Virus record (IMG/VR): IMGVR_UViG_3300042387_000156
Location: 1-40,913 of that record
Origin: a virus
Strand: one strand, 5' to 3'
Length of the DNA: 40,913 nucleotides
Shown: positions 32,266 to 39,167 of the stretch, piece by piece
Layout: each line of letters begins with the position of its first letter
How positions within the stretch are numbered: position 1 is the stretch's first letter
Made by a program: the position numbers and the translations under genes
Notes under the pieces: generated by a model
What the model saw: the letters and a program-made list of their open reading frames with translations, nothing else
Database searches by the model: none
Told to the model about the DNA's origin: nothing

Positions 32266-33002
32266 TGAAAAAGGGAACAGTCACTGCAATCGTTGAGATT
32301 GCCAAAAAAGAAGTTGGGACCATTGAAGGTCCAAAGGATAACGAAACCAAGTATGGTGCCTTTACTAAGGCAAACTTCCTACCTTGGTGTGGATCCTTCG
32401 TCATGTGGTGTGCTAATCAAGCAGGAGTAAAAGTCCCTAATACAGTATCAACTGTAGCAGGTGCTGGTGCTTTTAAGAAGATGGGTACTTGGACTGAAGC
32501 CAAGGACGCTAAACCACTACCAGGAGATATCGCTTTCTTTGATTTCCCTGGAGATAATGTTGATCGTATCTCTCATGTTGGTATCGTAGTTGATAACAAC
32601 GGAGATGGTACAGTTACCTGTATTGAAGGTAATACTGCTGGTAATCCTAAGGGAGATCAGCGTAATGGTGGAGAGGTCGCAGTTAAGACTCGTGGCTACA
32701 TCGCCAACAAAAAGAAAGTTATGGTTAGCATCGTAGGATTTGGTCGCCCAAACTACGTTGGTAATGAAGTAACCGCTAAGGTGCCAGTATCTGAGGCTCC
32801 TGCTTTCCCAGGAACTATTAAGCCTGGAGATAGAAGCGATGGAGTAAAAACCATTCAGAGAGCATTGGCATTAGTTGCTGATGGTATCTATGGTAATCAA
32901 ACCAAAGCAGCAGTTATCAAGTTCCAAGATAACCACGACAACCTAGATTCCAATGGAATCATTGGCCCTAGAACATGGGCTGAATTAGTCAAGTTCCTCT
33001 AA
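32265..33002 (+). CDS. Endolysin: CHAP domain plus peptidoglycan-binding domain
   Basis: This encodes 245 residues. The N-terminal CHAP domain has WCGSFVMWC with catalytic Cys42 and SHVGIV with His104, then ECGN-like CIEGNT (119-124) for the third residue. It cuts peptide or amide bonds in peptidoglycan. A flexible linker (about 166-182) leads to a PG_binding_1 domain (about 185-245) with DRSDGVKTIQRAL, GIYGNQTKAAVIKFQ and IGPRTWAEL. There is no signal peptide, so release depends on holin. It is the main lysis enzyme. Confidence 0.92.
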   Translation: MKKGTVTAIVEIAKKEVGTIEGPKDNETKYGAFTKANFLPWCGSFVMWCANQAGVKVPNTVSTVAGAGAFKKMGTWTEAKDAKPLPGDIAFFDFPGDNVDRISHVGIVVDNNGDGTVTCIEGNTAGNPKGDQRNGGEVAVKTRGYIANKKKVMVSIVGFGRPNYVGNEVTAKVPVSEAPAFPGTIKPGDRSDGVKTIQRALALVADGIYGNQTKAAVIKFQDNHDNLDSNGIIGPRTWAELVKFL

Positions 33003-33010
33003 GGAGAATC

Positions 33011-33202
33011 ATGATAGATAAAGACAAAGCAAAAGCAATCGCCATGTCCTACCTACGTGCTGCTGCAGCATCTGCAGTTGCATTGTACACAGCAGGACAA
33101 CGTGATCCAAAAGTATTGGCTATGGCATTCGTAGCAGGCCTAGTAGGCCCAATTATGAAGGCGCTAGACAAATCTGCACCTGAGTTCGGTCTCAAGAAAT
33201 AG
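33011..33202 (+). CDS. Small hydrophobic holin-like protein
   Basis: This encodes 63 residues. A hydrophobic helix (MSYLRAAAASAVALYTAGQR) and another (VLAMAFVAGLVGPIMKAL) frame a short DPK turn. AAGGAG is 6-7 nt before ATG. The segment RDPKVLAMAFVAGLVGPIMK is a pattern seen in small proteins after actinophage endolysins. Probably a membrane partner of lysis. It ends the late operon. Confidence 0.75.
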   Translation: MIDKDKAKAIAMSYLRAAAASAVALYTAGQRDPKVLAMAFVAGLVGPIMKALDKSAPEFGLKK

Positions 33203-33240
33203 CCCTAATCGGGCTTTGAAGGCTGTTTTAAGACATTTAA

Positions 33241-33283
33241 CCCCCCTACCTAAGGTAATTCCATAGGCAAGGGGGGCTTTTTG
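33241..33283 (+). terminator. Strong intrinsic terminator at end of lysis module
   Basis: CCCCCC (33241-33246) and GGGGGG (33271-33276) form the stem, with a nested TACC-taa-GGTA hairpin inside (33247-33257), followed by CTTTTTGTTGTTTT. A smaller AGCCC-taatc-GGGCT-TT hairpin lies just upstream at 33201-33217. Together they would stop late transcription before the replication operon. Confidence 0.85.
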
Positions 33284-33455
33284 TTGTTTTGCGCCTTGGT
33301 TGATTATCATATATTATACCCAAGCGGGAAACCGTGGGGCAGAAACTTCAAATGACGGGTGACGGCAAAAGCCTAACCAGCCATTCTACCAACCAAGATT
33401 TTTCTTGGGGGGTGGGGGGCATTTCTTAAATTCAGGGTTCAGGCATCGTTTCGAT
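33284..33455 (+). ncRNA. Structured intergenic region, possible regulatory RNA
   Basis: No gene is visible between 33203 and 33490. CTTGGTTG (33295-33302) can pair with CAACCAAG (33390-33397), enclosing CGG-gaaa-CCG (a GAAA tetraloop) and GGC-aaaa-GCC hairpins. The same CCAAG (33393-33397) can instead pair with CTTGG at 33404-33408, making a competing hairpin followed by GGGGGGTGGGGGG. Alternative pairing of this kind resembles riboswitch or attenuator logic, but I recognise no known class and no tRNA features. If it is transcribed, it could be a small RNA. Confidence 0.4.
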
Positions 33456-33484
33456 TTGCGGTAGCAAATACGGTGTAGTATGAT
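33456..33484 (+). promoter_or_regulatory. Promoter for replication operon, likely leaderless
   Basis: TTGCGG (33456-33461), 17 bases, TATGAT (33479-33484) form a good sigma70-type promoter. The ATG of the next gene starts 6 bases after the -10 box, exactly where transcription should begin. The mRNA would thus be leaderless, a common form in Actinobacteria. No ribosome site precedes that ATG, which agrees. Confidence 0.75.
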
Positions 33485-33490
33485 TACGGT

Positions 33491-34267
33491 ATGAACAATT
33501 TACCGCAACATGTGTCTTACTCGTCTCTTGGTACATTCCTAGAATGTGGCTGGAAATATAATATAACCAAAGTACAGGGTGTCCAAGAAGGACATGCCGT
33601 TTGGTTTACTGGTGGTTCTGCCGTACATAAGGCTACAGAACTCTATGACTTAAATCCTCTAAAGTATTCTACCCTTGAAGAACTATGGAATGAAGCATGG
33701 TTTCAACAGGTTAAAGAAGATGAAGAAATAAACGGCGACATGAATGACTGGCAGTATCGTGGTCGTGAAGATATGTCGTGGTGGTACGGCGAAGGTTTAT
33801 GGATGCTGGAGCGTTGGGCGGACTTTCGTGCCAATGGTTGGGGCATCTATAAAGACTATGTAGAAAAACAGTTTGAAGTGCCTCTCGTGGATACAACTGT
33901 TAAGATGGCCATTGACCGAGTGATGACGGATTTCGATGGTAACATAGTCCTCCTTGATATAAAGACAGGGGCGTCATCCCAAAGGCACCCACTTCAACTT
34001 GCTACTTATGCGTGGGCTTTGCGCAAGATGGATGGCCTTGAAGTGAACAAAGCAGGCTTTTGGGATGCACGAACTGGACATGTATCTATATGGAATTTAG
34101 AACATCTAGCAACAGAAAAAGTAGAGGAAATATTCCTTGGCTTTGATAAGGCTCGTAAGGCTGAGATCTTCTTGCCTAATCTAAGCAACTGTGGTCGATG
34201 TGGTGTACTGTCTCATTGTAAGTTTATGAATGGAAAATACACAGATAAAGGAGCAAACAATGGCTAA
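33491..34267 (+). CDS. Cas4/RecB-like PD-(D/E)xK nuclease with Fe-S cysteines
   Basis: This encodes 258 residues. The nuclease core shows His46 (GGSAVHKATE), Asp142 (AIDRVM), the signature Asp156-x-Lys158 (LLDIKTG) and Gln169/Tyr173 (QLATYAW), as in the RecB/Cas4 exonuclease group. Cys19 plus C-terminal Cys234, Cys237 and Cys243 (CGRC, C-x5-C) match the four-Cys [4Fe-4S] site of AddB/Cas4 enzymes. It probably resects DNA ends for recombination-driven replication. First gene of the replication operon, with no ribosome site (see promoter). Confidence 0.88.
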   Translation: MNNLPQHVSYSSLGTFLECGWKYNITKVQGVQEGHAVWFTGGSAVHKATELYDLNPLKYSTLEELWNEAWFQQVKEDEEINGDMNDWQYRGREDMSWWYGEGLWMLERWADFRANGWGIYKDYVEKQFEVPLVDTTVKMAIDRVMTDFDGNIVLLDIKTGASSQRHPLQLATYAWALRKMDGLEVNKAGFWDARTGHVSIWNLEHLATEKVEEIFLGFDKARKAEIFLPNLSNCGRCGVLSHCKFMNGKYTDKGANNG

Positions 34268-34682
34268 TGCTAACTTCCAAGTTAGTGCTAAGTTAAATGA
34301 TGGTCGTATCTTCTTGATCGCAGGAGATACAGCCGATGGGTTCAAGGGTAACTTGACTCAGATACTGGGAGATATCGGTGCAGAGAATCTAATCTCTACA
34401 ATGGCATCTTCATTAGAAGGAGCACCTACAAGCATAGAACAAGCAGTAGGTAATCTTGCACAAGGTCTAGGTGCTAGGCCAGTAGCAACACCAACACAAA
34501 CTTTCTCACCAAGTACAGGTCCGTCAAGTCGTGCTTGTAAACATGGTGAGATGACTAAGCGAACAGGTGCTGGGGCAAAGGGTCCATGGAAAGCGTTCAT
34601 GTGTCCATCTCCTAAGGGAACGCCTGACCAATGTGAGCCAGTATGGATCCGACGTACTGATGCAGATTGGAATTCGTTTTAG
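34260..34682 (+). CDS. Hypothetical protein with zinc-like C-terminus
   Basis: This encodes 140 residues from the ATG at 34260, preceded by GGAG and overlapping the nuclease end; a frame start at 34230 is less likely. The N-terminal part (NFQVSAKLNDGRIFLIAGDT) looks like a small beta domain with an amphipathic helix after it; an Ala/Pro/Thr linker leads to a C-terminal CKHG, MCPS and QCEPVW set, which could bind zinc. Proteins of this layout sit beside nucleases and RecA-like ATPases in actinophages; a DNA-binding role is plausible but not shown. Confidence 0.75.
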   Translation: MANANFQVSAKLNDGRIFLIAGDTADGFKGNLTQILGDIGAENLISTMASSLEGAPTSIEQAVGNLAQGLGARPVATPTQTFSPSTGPSSRACKHGEMTKRTGAGAKGPWKAFMCPSPKGTPDQCEPVWIRRTDADWNSF

Positions 34683-34685
34683 TAA

Positions 34686-35474
34686 ATGAGAACCTTAGCC
34701 CGTGCCGTAGGTAGCAAGGATATCGGTGGTGAACCATTACCAACTGTATTCCGTACCTTTGACGTAAATAAAATCGTCATACGACGGGCAGAAGTGTCTA
34801 TGATTGCAGGAACTCCAGGGGCAGGTAAGTCAACACTTGCCCTTGCAGTTGCTTTAAGAACTAAAGTTCCTACTCTTTATATAAGTGCAGACACCAATGC
34901 CCACACTATGGCTATGCGTTTGCTATCAATGATTTCTGGACAGCCACAATCAATGGCTGAACAGATGCTCATAGAATCAGTTGAGGAGTCTCGTAAGACT
35001 ATCAATGATAATTCAGGGCATATCTTCTGGTCATTTGACTCAGCGCCAACATTGGCTGATTTAGATATGGAAGTATCTGCCTTCGAAGAACTATGGGGTT
35101 GTCCGCCAACTTTAATCGTTATAGATAATCTAATTGATATATCTAATGATAGTGGCGAAGAGTTCGCAGCGATGCGTTCTACAATTAAAGAACTGAAATA
35201 TCTTGCAAGAGATACTAATGCTGCAGTTCTTCTCCTTCACCATACGAAGGAATCGTATCCTGGCAATCCTTGTCAGCCACGATCAGCATTACAAGGAATG
35301 GTAGCGCAACTACCAGCCTTGATCTTAACTGTCGGAAGTAACGCTCCTGGATATATTGCTGTCGCACCTGTTAAAAACAGATACGGCAAAGCAGATCCAA
35401 CTGGCGATACATCGTTCTGGCTACAATTTAATCCTGAAGTGATGGAAGTTTCCGATATACCTGAAAGATTATGA
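34686..35474 (+). CDS. RecA/DnaB-like ATPase
   Basis: This encodes 262 residues with a complete P-loop: Walker A GTPGAGKST (42-50), Walker B LIVIDN (143-148), and LLLHH (182-186) with the sensor His/Thr. KNRYGK near 230 resembles the Lys/Arg finger of DnaB-family and RepA-type ATPases. It is shorter than DnaB and lacks the primase-binding N-terminal domain, so it may be a loader, a small helicase or a recombination ATPase. It lies between nucleases and primase genes, so replication is its likely role. Confidence 0.82.
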   Translation: MRTLARAVGSKDIGGEPLPTVFRTFDVNKIVIRRAEVSMIAGTPGAGKSTLALAVALRTKVPTLYISADTNAHTMAMRLLSMISGQPQSMAEQMLIESVEESRKTINDNSGHIFWSFDSAPTLADLDMEVSAFEELWGCPPTLIVIDNLIDISNDSGEEFAAMRSTIKELKYLARDTNAAVLLLHHTKESYPGNPCQPRSALQGMVAQLPALILTVGSNAPGYIAVAPVKNRYGKADPTGDTSFWLQFNPEVMEVSDIPERL

Positions 35475-35686
35475 GCGCCAAGGATATCTGGGAATTAAAA
35501 CCAGACTATAAAGAAGCGATGGATATACGTGGTGAACCTACCAAAGTATGTCCTTGTGGTTCTTATATCTGGAAGTTAATGGTCGAATGGGATGACCATG
35601 ACAATACAATAAGTTCATACTTTATCGATATGGAGTGTGCTGTCTGTGGGACAAAGGCAACAGCCCCAACAGAGGAGAGACTATGA
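35471..35686 (+). CDS. Zinc-ribbon protein
   Basis: This encodes 71 residues. CPCG (about 27-30) and CAVCG (about 55-59) form a clear zinc ribbon, with strands between them. The start overlaps the ATPase stop (ATGA). It may be an accessory DNA- or protein-binding factor of the replication genes. Confidence 0.82.
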   Translation: MSAKDIWELKPDYKEAMDIRGEPTKVCPCGSYIWKLMVEWDDHDNTISSYFIDMECAVCGTKATAPTEERL

Positions 35687-36105
35687 AGAAAAACAACCTC
35701 AAATACATATTGATGTGTTTTGTGGTTTTTGCGGGTTTCTGGCCTCAAAGTGCGGTTGCGTCTATGATGGTCGTAACTACTATGAAGCCTGAATGCATAG
35801 AAGTAAAATTCACAATCAATCAAAGTAAGATATTCGCTAAGCGTTATGCTAAGAATAAAATAAAATATCTAGGTTGGAATGACCACGAGTGGAAATCTTT
35901 ATTAACACTCTGGAACAAAGAATCTCGCTGGGATTACACAGCAGATAATCCAAAGTCTACTGCATATGGAATACCCCAAATTCTCAGAATGTCAGAAGAT
36001 ACCACCCCAAGTGAGCAGGTTGACTTGGGCATCAAATACATCAAAAAACGGTATAAAACGCCTAGTTTGGCGCTTAAACACCACTTGCGAAAGGGTTGGT
36101 ATTAA
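35683..36105 (+). CDS. Secreted lysozyme/transglycosylase-like enzyme
   Basis: This encodes 140 residues from the ATG at 35683, with AGGAGAG upstream and ATGA overlap; the frame is open 16 codons earlier. A signal peptide is clear (KKNNLKYILMCFVVFAGF, cleavage after AVA at ~27). The mature part has LWNKESRWDYTADNP with catalytic-type Glu80, AYGIPQI (94-100), and DLGIKYIKKRY followed by a final HLRKGWY, the pattern of small actinobacterial SLT-like domains. It would cut glycan strands from outside the membrane. Its place within the replication operon, not the lysis cassette, is unusual; it may act early. Confidence 0.82.
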   Translation: MKKNNLKYILMCFVVFAGFWPQSAVASMMVVTTMKPECIEVKFTINQSKIFAKRYAKNKIKYLGWNDHEWKSLLTLWNKESRWDYTADNPKSTAYGIPQILRMSEDTTPSEQVDLGIKYIKKRYKTPSLALKHHLRKGWY

Positions 36106-36112
36106 AGACTAA

Positions 36113-36484
36113 ATGGCAAACAAGAATGGTCGCAAAGGATCTTTATTCGAAACAACTGTATTAAAATGGTTGCGTTCTAAAAATGTAGTAGCCGAAAGAT
36201 TAACTAAGGCTGGTGCTAAAGATGAAGGCGACATTGTTGTTATGGCCAATGGTAAAACTTATATCCTGGAACTCAAGGCGACTAAGGCGCTCAAGTTGCC
36301 TGAGTTCTGGAATGAAGCAACTGTTGAAGCAAAGCATTATGCAGAGGCACGTTCACTTAGCGAAGTACCACCATCGTATGTTATAGTTAAGCGTAGGATG
36401 GCAGGCATCGATCAAGCATGGGTGGTGGAAGATTTCAACCAATGGATCAAGAAAGTCACATCATGTAGATGTGTTACCGATTAA
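36113..36484 (+). CDS. Hjc-like Holliday-junction resolvase
   Basis: This encodes 123 residues. The pattern of archaeal-type Hjc nucleases is visible: Glu13 (SLFETTVLKWL), Asp40 (DEGDIVV) and Glu53-x-Lys55 (YILELKAT), giving a PD-(D/E)xK active site. It would cut four-way junctions to clear branched DNA before packaging. It overlaps the primase start by 14 bases. Confidence 0.85.
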   Translation: MANKNGRKGSLFETTVLKWLRSKNVVAERLTKAGAKDEGDIVVMANGKTYILELKATKALKLPEFWNEATVEAKHYAEARSLSEVPPSYVIVKRRMAGIDQAWVVEDFNQWIKKVTSCRCVTD

Positions 36485-36839
36485 GCCGATACTGGAGCAC
36501 TATGGAGCAAAAGTACCTGAACGAAGTGGATGGTCATCAATCAGATGTCCCTTCCACGATGACACACATAGATCAGCCACAGTCAACATTAGAGAAAATG
36601 TATTTTGTTGTTTCGCCTGTCAAGTTAAAGGAAACACTTACAACATTATTATGGGGAAAGAGGGGCTAAAGTTTTATGAAGCAGTCAAGTTTGCAGAGAG
36701 AATCTCTGGGCAAAGCAGCCAAGTATTACGCAGCAGCAGTACACGAAGCGGAGGATTACCTCGGAGAACGGGGAATATCATTGGAGATAGCCCGCAAAGT
36801 GGGATTGGGCGTCGTGCTAGATCCAATCACGGGGCATGA
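36471..36839 (+). CDS. Primase zinc-binding part (DnaG CHC2-like), frame-split
   Basis: This encodes 122 residues from a GTG at 36471. CPFHDD gives Cys26 and His29, and CCFAC gives Cys47 and Cys50, forming the CHC2 zinc site that reads primer start sequences. KGNTYNIIMGKEGLKFYEAV (53-72), followed by KFAERISG, is the usual DnaG extension. After ~84 the sequence becomes low-complexity Ser/Arg/Gly, while the +1 frame takes up the primase sequence (next gene). The C-terminal 38 residues are thus probably not functional if a frameshift occurs. Either programmed +1 shift, coupled separate proteins, or an assembly error. Confidence 0.78.
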   Translation: MLPIKPILEHYGAKVPERSGWSSIRCPFHDDTHRSATVNIRENVFCCFACQVKGNTYNIIMGKEGLKFYEAVKFAERISGQSSQVLRSSSTRSGGLPRRTGNIIGDSPQSGIGRRARSNHGA

Positions 36840-37299
36840 ACAATATGAAAATAGGTTGTCTATTCCGTACATTACACGTACGGGTGTGGTTGACCTCAGG
36901 TTCAGGTCTATGGATTCGCAAGAACCAAAGTACATGGGCTTGGCTGGTGCAACTACACACCTCTTTAATACGAGAGCGTTCTTCAAAGCCTCATCGTACA
37001 TTTGTATTTGTGAAGGTGAGATTGACACGATCACGTTGGATTATGTTTGTGGTCTCCCTTCCGTCGGAGTGCCTGGAGTAAACAATTGGAAAAAACATTA
37101 TACAAAATTACTAGCGGACTTCGACAAGGTATTCATGTTTGCTGATGGAGATCAAGCAGGGCATGAGTTTTCTAAATCATTGACTAGAGAATTAGGTAAC
37201 GTCATTACTGTTCAGATGCCTGAGGGTGAAGATGTTAACTCTATGTATCTCAAGCATGGTGCTGAGTACTTTAAGCAGAAGGTGGCTAACTCACAATGA
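36676..37299 (+). CDS. Primase TOPRIM part (DnaG-like), frame-split
   Basis: This encodes 207 residues in the +1 frame relative to the zinc part. AAKYYAAAVHEAEDYLGERG (14-33) continues the primase core; the TOPRIM domain has CEGEID (112-117) and FADGDQAG (155-162), with the metal residues Glu113 and Asp157/Asp159. Together with the zinc part it would make RNA primers. The ATG at 36676 has GAGGGG about 10 nt upstream, so it could be made separately. The first ~13 residues (MKQSSLQRESLGK) have no match and are the alternative frame of the zinc part's helix. Confidence 0.82.
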   Translation: MKQSSLQRESLGKAAKYYAAAVHEAEDYLGERGISLEIARKVGLGVVLDPITGHEQYENRLSIPYITRTGVVDLRFRSMDSQEPKYMGLAGATTHLFNTRAFFKASSYICICEGEIDTITLDYVCGLPSVGVPGVNNWKKHYTKLLADFDKVFMFADGDQAGHEFSKSLTRELGNVITVQMPEGEDVNSMYLKHGAEYFKQKVANSQ

Positions 37300-37652
37300 C
37301 AATGCTAATACCTACAGAAAAAGGATATAAGTGTAAGGATTGTGACTTTGTTACACCTGATTTATTTACATTCTTAGATCATTGTGAAATAAGTTTTGAA
37401 TGGAAGGTTCGTTTGAGTAGCCAGTACTCACTAGAACTATTCACCATACTTGATGAGATGGCTCATCTGATAGATCATGGTGACTTAGATAATCTATATG
37501 ACTTGATTCAATCTATTGCCTTAGCATTAGTTAACGCATCAGAGGGTGAAGAAACATTACATAAGTTTATAAATGAAGCGCATACAGTAGAACTTGCAGC
37601 AGATTTAGTGCAAGGAGTAGAGGAATTACTAAAGGAGCATGATGATAAGTAA
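37296..37652 (+). CDS. Hypothetical protein with N-terminal zinc-finger-like motif
   Basis: This encodes 118 residues. The start (YKCKDCDFVTPDLFTFLDHC) has C-x2-C followed by His/Cys, like a C2H2-type finger. The rest is acidic and helical (LYDLIQSIALALVNASEGEE). It overlaps the TOPRIM gene's stop. It might bind nucleic acid or a replication partner; no family recognised. Confidence 0.78.
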   Translation: MTMLIPTEKGYKCKDCDFVTPDLFTFLDHCEISFEWKVRLSSQYSLELFTILDEMAHLIDHGDLDNLYDLIQSIALALVNASEGEETLHKFINEAHTVELAADLVQGVEELLKEHDDK

Positions 37653-37932
37653 AGAATTTGAAAAAGCATTAAGCGATACGTTCAATGAACTAGAGGAACT
37701 ATTGCTGTCTAAGCATAAGGATTACGGCCCTAGGAATATTGCAGATGCACCAGGTGGTGCTATCAATGGTCTTAGAGTTCGTATGCATGACAAGTTGGCA
37801 CGAATCAATAATCTATACGATTCGGTAAGAGATATGGCACCAGAACACGAATCCTTTGAGGATTCATTCAAGGATATGGCTAACTATGCAGTAATAGGAC
37901 TGCTAGTACTAAGAGGAGACTGGAGTAAGTAA
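37642..37932 (+). CDS. Nmad1/DUF1599-like protein
   Basis: This encodes 96 residues from the second of two adjacent ATGs, which has the better distance (4 nt) to GGAG. The motif KHKDYGPRNIADAPGGAING, followed by LRVRMHDKLARINNL, and the end ESFEDSFKDMANYAVIGLLV match a family I know as DUF1599, nucleotide modification associated domain 1. It is related by pattern to MazG-like nucleotide enzymes. Its presence hints at altered nucleotide metabolism or base modification, but no other known base-modifying enzyme is seen here. Confidence 0.78.
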   Translation: MISKEFEKALSDTFNELEELLLSKHKDYGPRNIADAPGGAINGLRVRMHDKLARINNLYDSVRDMAPEHESFEDSFKDMANYAVIGLLVLRGDWSK

Positions 37933-38144
37933 TGAGAAATAAAAAGAAAAAATTAGAAATAGAAGTACAACTACTTAATAGAAGAATAGCGAATCTTGAG
38001 CAACGATCATACAAAATGCTTGAAGTATTAAAAGCATCAGGCATTGTCGAAGCATTAGAAGAAGGTGAAGATATGATTACTATTCCATACCATGGTCCTT
38101 GGGGTACCGTAGATAGTCACTATAAAATCAATGAGGTTTTCTAA
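37932..38144 (+). CDS. Hypothetical coiled-coil protein
   Basis: This encodes 70 residues. A basic N-terminus (RNKKKKLEIEVQLLNRRI) begins a coiled coil to about residue 35, followed by an acidic patch (EALEEGED) and a short C-terminal domain (PYHGPWGTVDSHYKINE). TAATG overlap with the preceding gene. Unknown function. Confidence 0.75.
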   Translation: MRNKKKKLEIEVQLLNRRIANLEQRSYKMLEVLKASGIVEALEEGEDMITIPYHGPWGTVDSHYKINEVF

Positions 38145-38425
38145 TGAAAATATTTGGACCATACAAAGGGAGCAAACAGAATGGCGGTAGGCCGATCTAT
38201 GTCTTTAAGCGTAAGAAAAAAGATGGCACTACTGTTACTACTTCTAGCAATAAGGCTCGTGTGGACTACAAAAAAGCCACAGGTAAATCCTTACGAAAAG
38301 ATCAAGAGGTAGACCACAAAGATAATGGTGGTCGTGCTGGCCGTGATGGCATAAGGAATCTACGAGTACTATCTAAAAGCAAAAATGTTGCTAAAGAAAA
38401 TAAACGGAGAGCGAATAAAAAATGA
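38144..38425 (+). CDS. HNH-type endonuclease-like protein
   Basis: This encodes 93 residues. The motif EVDHKDNGGRAGRDGIRNLR carries the HNH-type Asp-His and Asn; the tail NVAKENKRRANKK is basic. A first part (PIYVFKRKKKDGTTVTT) could be the DNA-binding strand region. Small HNH proteins of this kind often nick DNA during packaging or act as homing enzymes. It lies away from terL, so homing or recombination is as likely. It overlaps its neighbours at both ends. Confidence 0.75.
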   Translation: MKIFGPYKGSKQNGGRPIYVFKRKKKDGTTVTTSSNKARVDYKKATGKSLRKDQEVDHKDNGGRAGRDGIRNLRVLSKSKNVAKENKRRANKK

Positions 38426-39162
38426 GTAAAGCCATAGTAGTGATCTCAGATTTGCAAAGCCCGTTCCACGATGTGGATGCGGTCAATGCAGTCAAGAAGT
38501 TTATCTATGCATACCAACCTGATTCTGTTGTATCGGTTGGAGATGAAATTGATTTCCAGAGTATCAGCCGTTGGGCAAAGGGTACTGAACTTGAATGGGA
38601 AAGATCGATAGGTAAAGACAGAGATACTACTGTAAAGATTCTTGAACAGTTAACTGTGGATACTATTGTACGTAGCAACCATTCAGATAGATTGTTTAAT
38701 AAGTTACGTTCATCTGCACCTGGATTCCTTGGATTACCAGAGTTAGAGATTGAAAAATTTCTTAAGTTAGATGAACTTGGTATCAATTATTACCATGGAC
38801 CTGTAGAGATTGCTCCAGGTTGGTTACTAATGCATGGCGATGAGGGTAACGTACAACCGACAGCAGGGGCTACTGCTCTCGGACTTGCGAAGCGTTCAGG
38901 AATGTCAGTCGTATGTGGTCATACACATCGTATGGGTCTTGCTCATTACACTCAATCATGGGCTAATGGATCTCGTGCTGTATGGGGTATGGAAGTTGGA
39001 CACCTCATGAATGTCAAGCACGCTAAGTACATCAAGGCTGGTCTATTCACATGGCAACAAGGCTTTGGTATCCTGCATGTGGATGGCAAGAATGTAACTC
39101 CACAGATTGTTCCAATCATTAAGAATTCATTTACTGTCGAAGGCAAGACGTGGCGGTGGTAA
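38422..39162 (+). CDS. Calcineurin-like metallophosphoesterase
   Basis: This encodes 246 residues. The metal-binding motifs of the family appear in order: ISDLQSPFH (Asp10, His16), VGDEID (Asp41), RSNHSD (Asn86, His87), LLMHGD (His138), CGHTHR (His167, His169). It probably hydrolyses phosphate esters in nucleic acid or nucleotides; the exact substrate is not readable. Members are common in actinophage replication modules. It is overlapped by the frame of the next gene. Confidence 0.88.
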   Translation: MSKAIVVISDLQSPFHDVDAVNAVKKFIYAYQPDSVVSVGDEIDFQSISRWAKGTELEWERSIGKDRDTTVKILEQLTVDTIVRSNHSDRLFNKLRSSAPGFLGLPELEIEKFLKLDELGINYYHGPVEIAPGWLLMHGDEGNVQPTAGATALGLAKRSGMSVVCGHTHRMGLAHYTQSWANGSRAVWGMEVGHLMNVKHAKYIKAGLFTWQQGFGILHVDGKNVTPQIVPIIKNSFTVEGKTWRW

Positions 39163-39167
39163 AAAGA

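Noticed and set aside
33295-33397. tRNA-like element (8-bp closing stem CTTGGTTG/CAACCAAG)
   Set aside because: No anticodon arm, T-arm consensus or tRNA length; 103 bases with other hairpins, so kept only as possible regulatory RNA.
38144-38425. HNH gene as packaging endonuclease partner of TerL
   Set aside because: It lies in the replication operon far from terL and cos-like signals; the nuclease call stands but not the packaging role.
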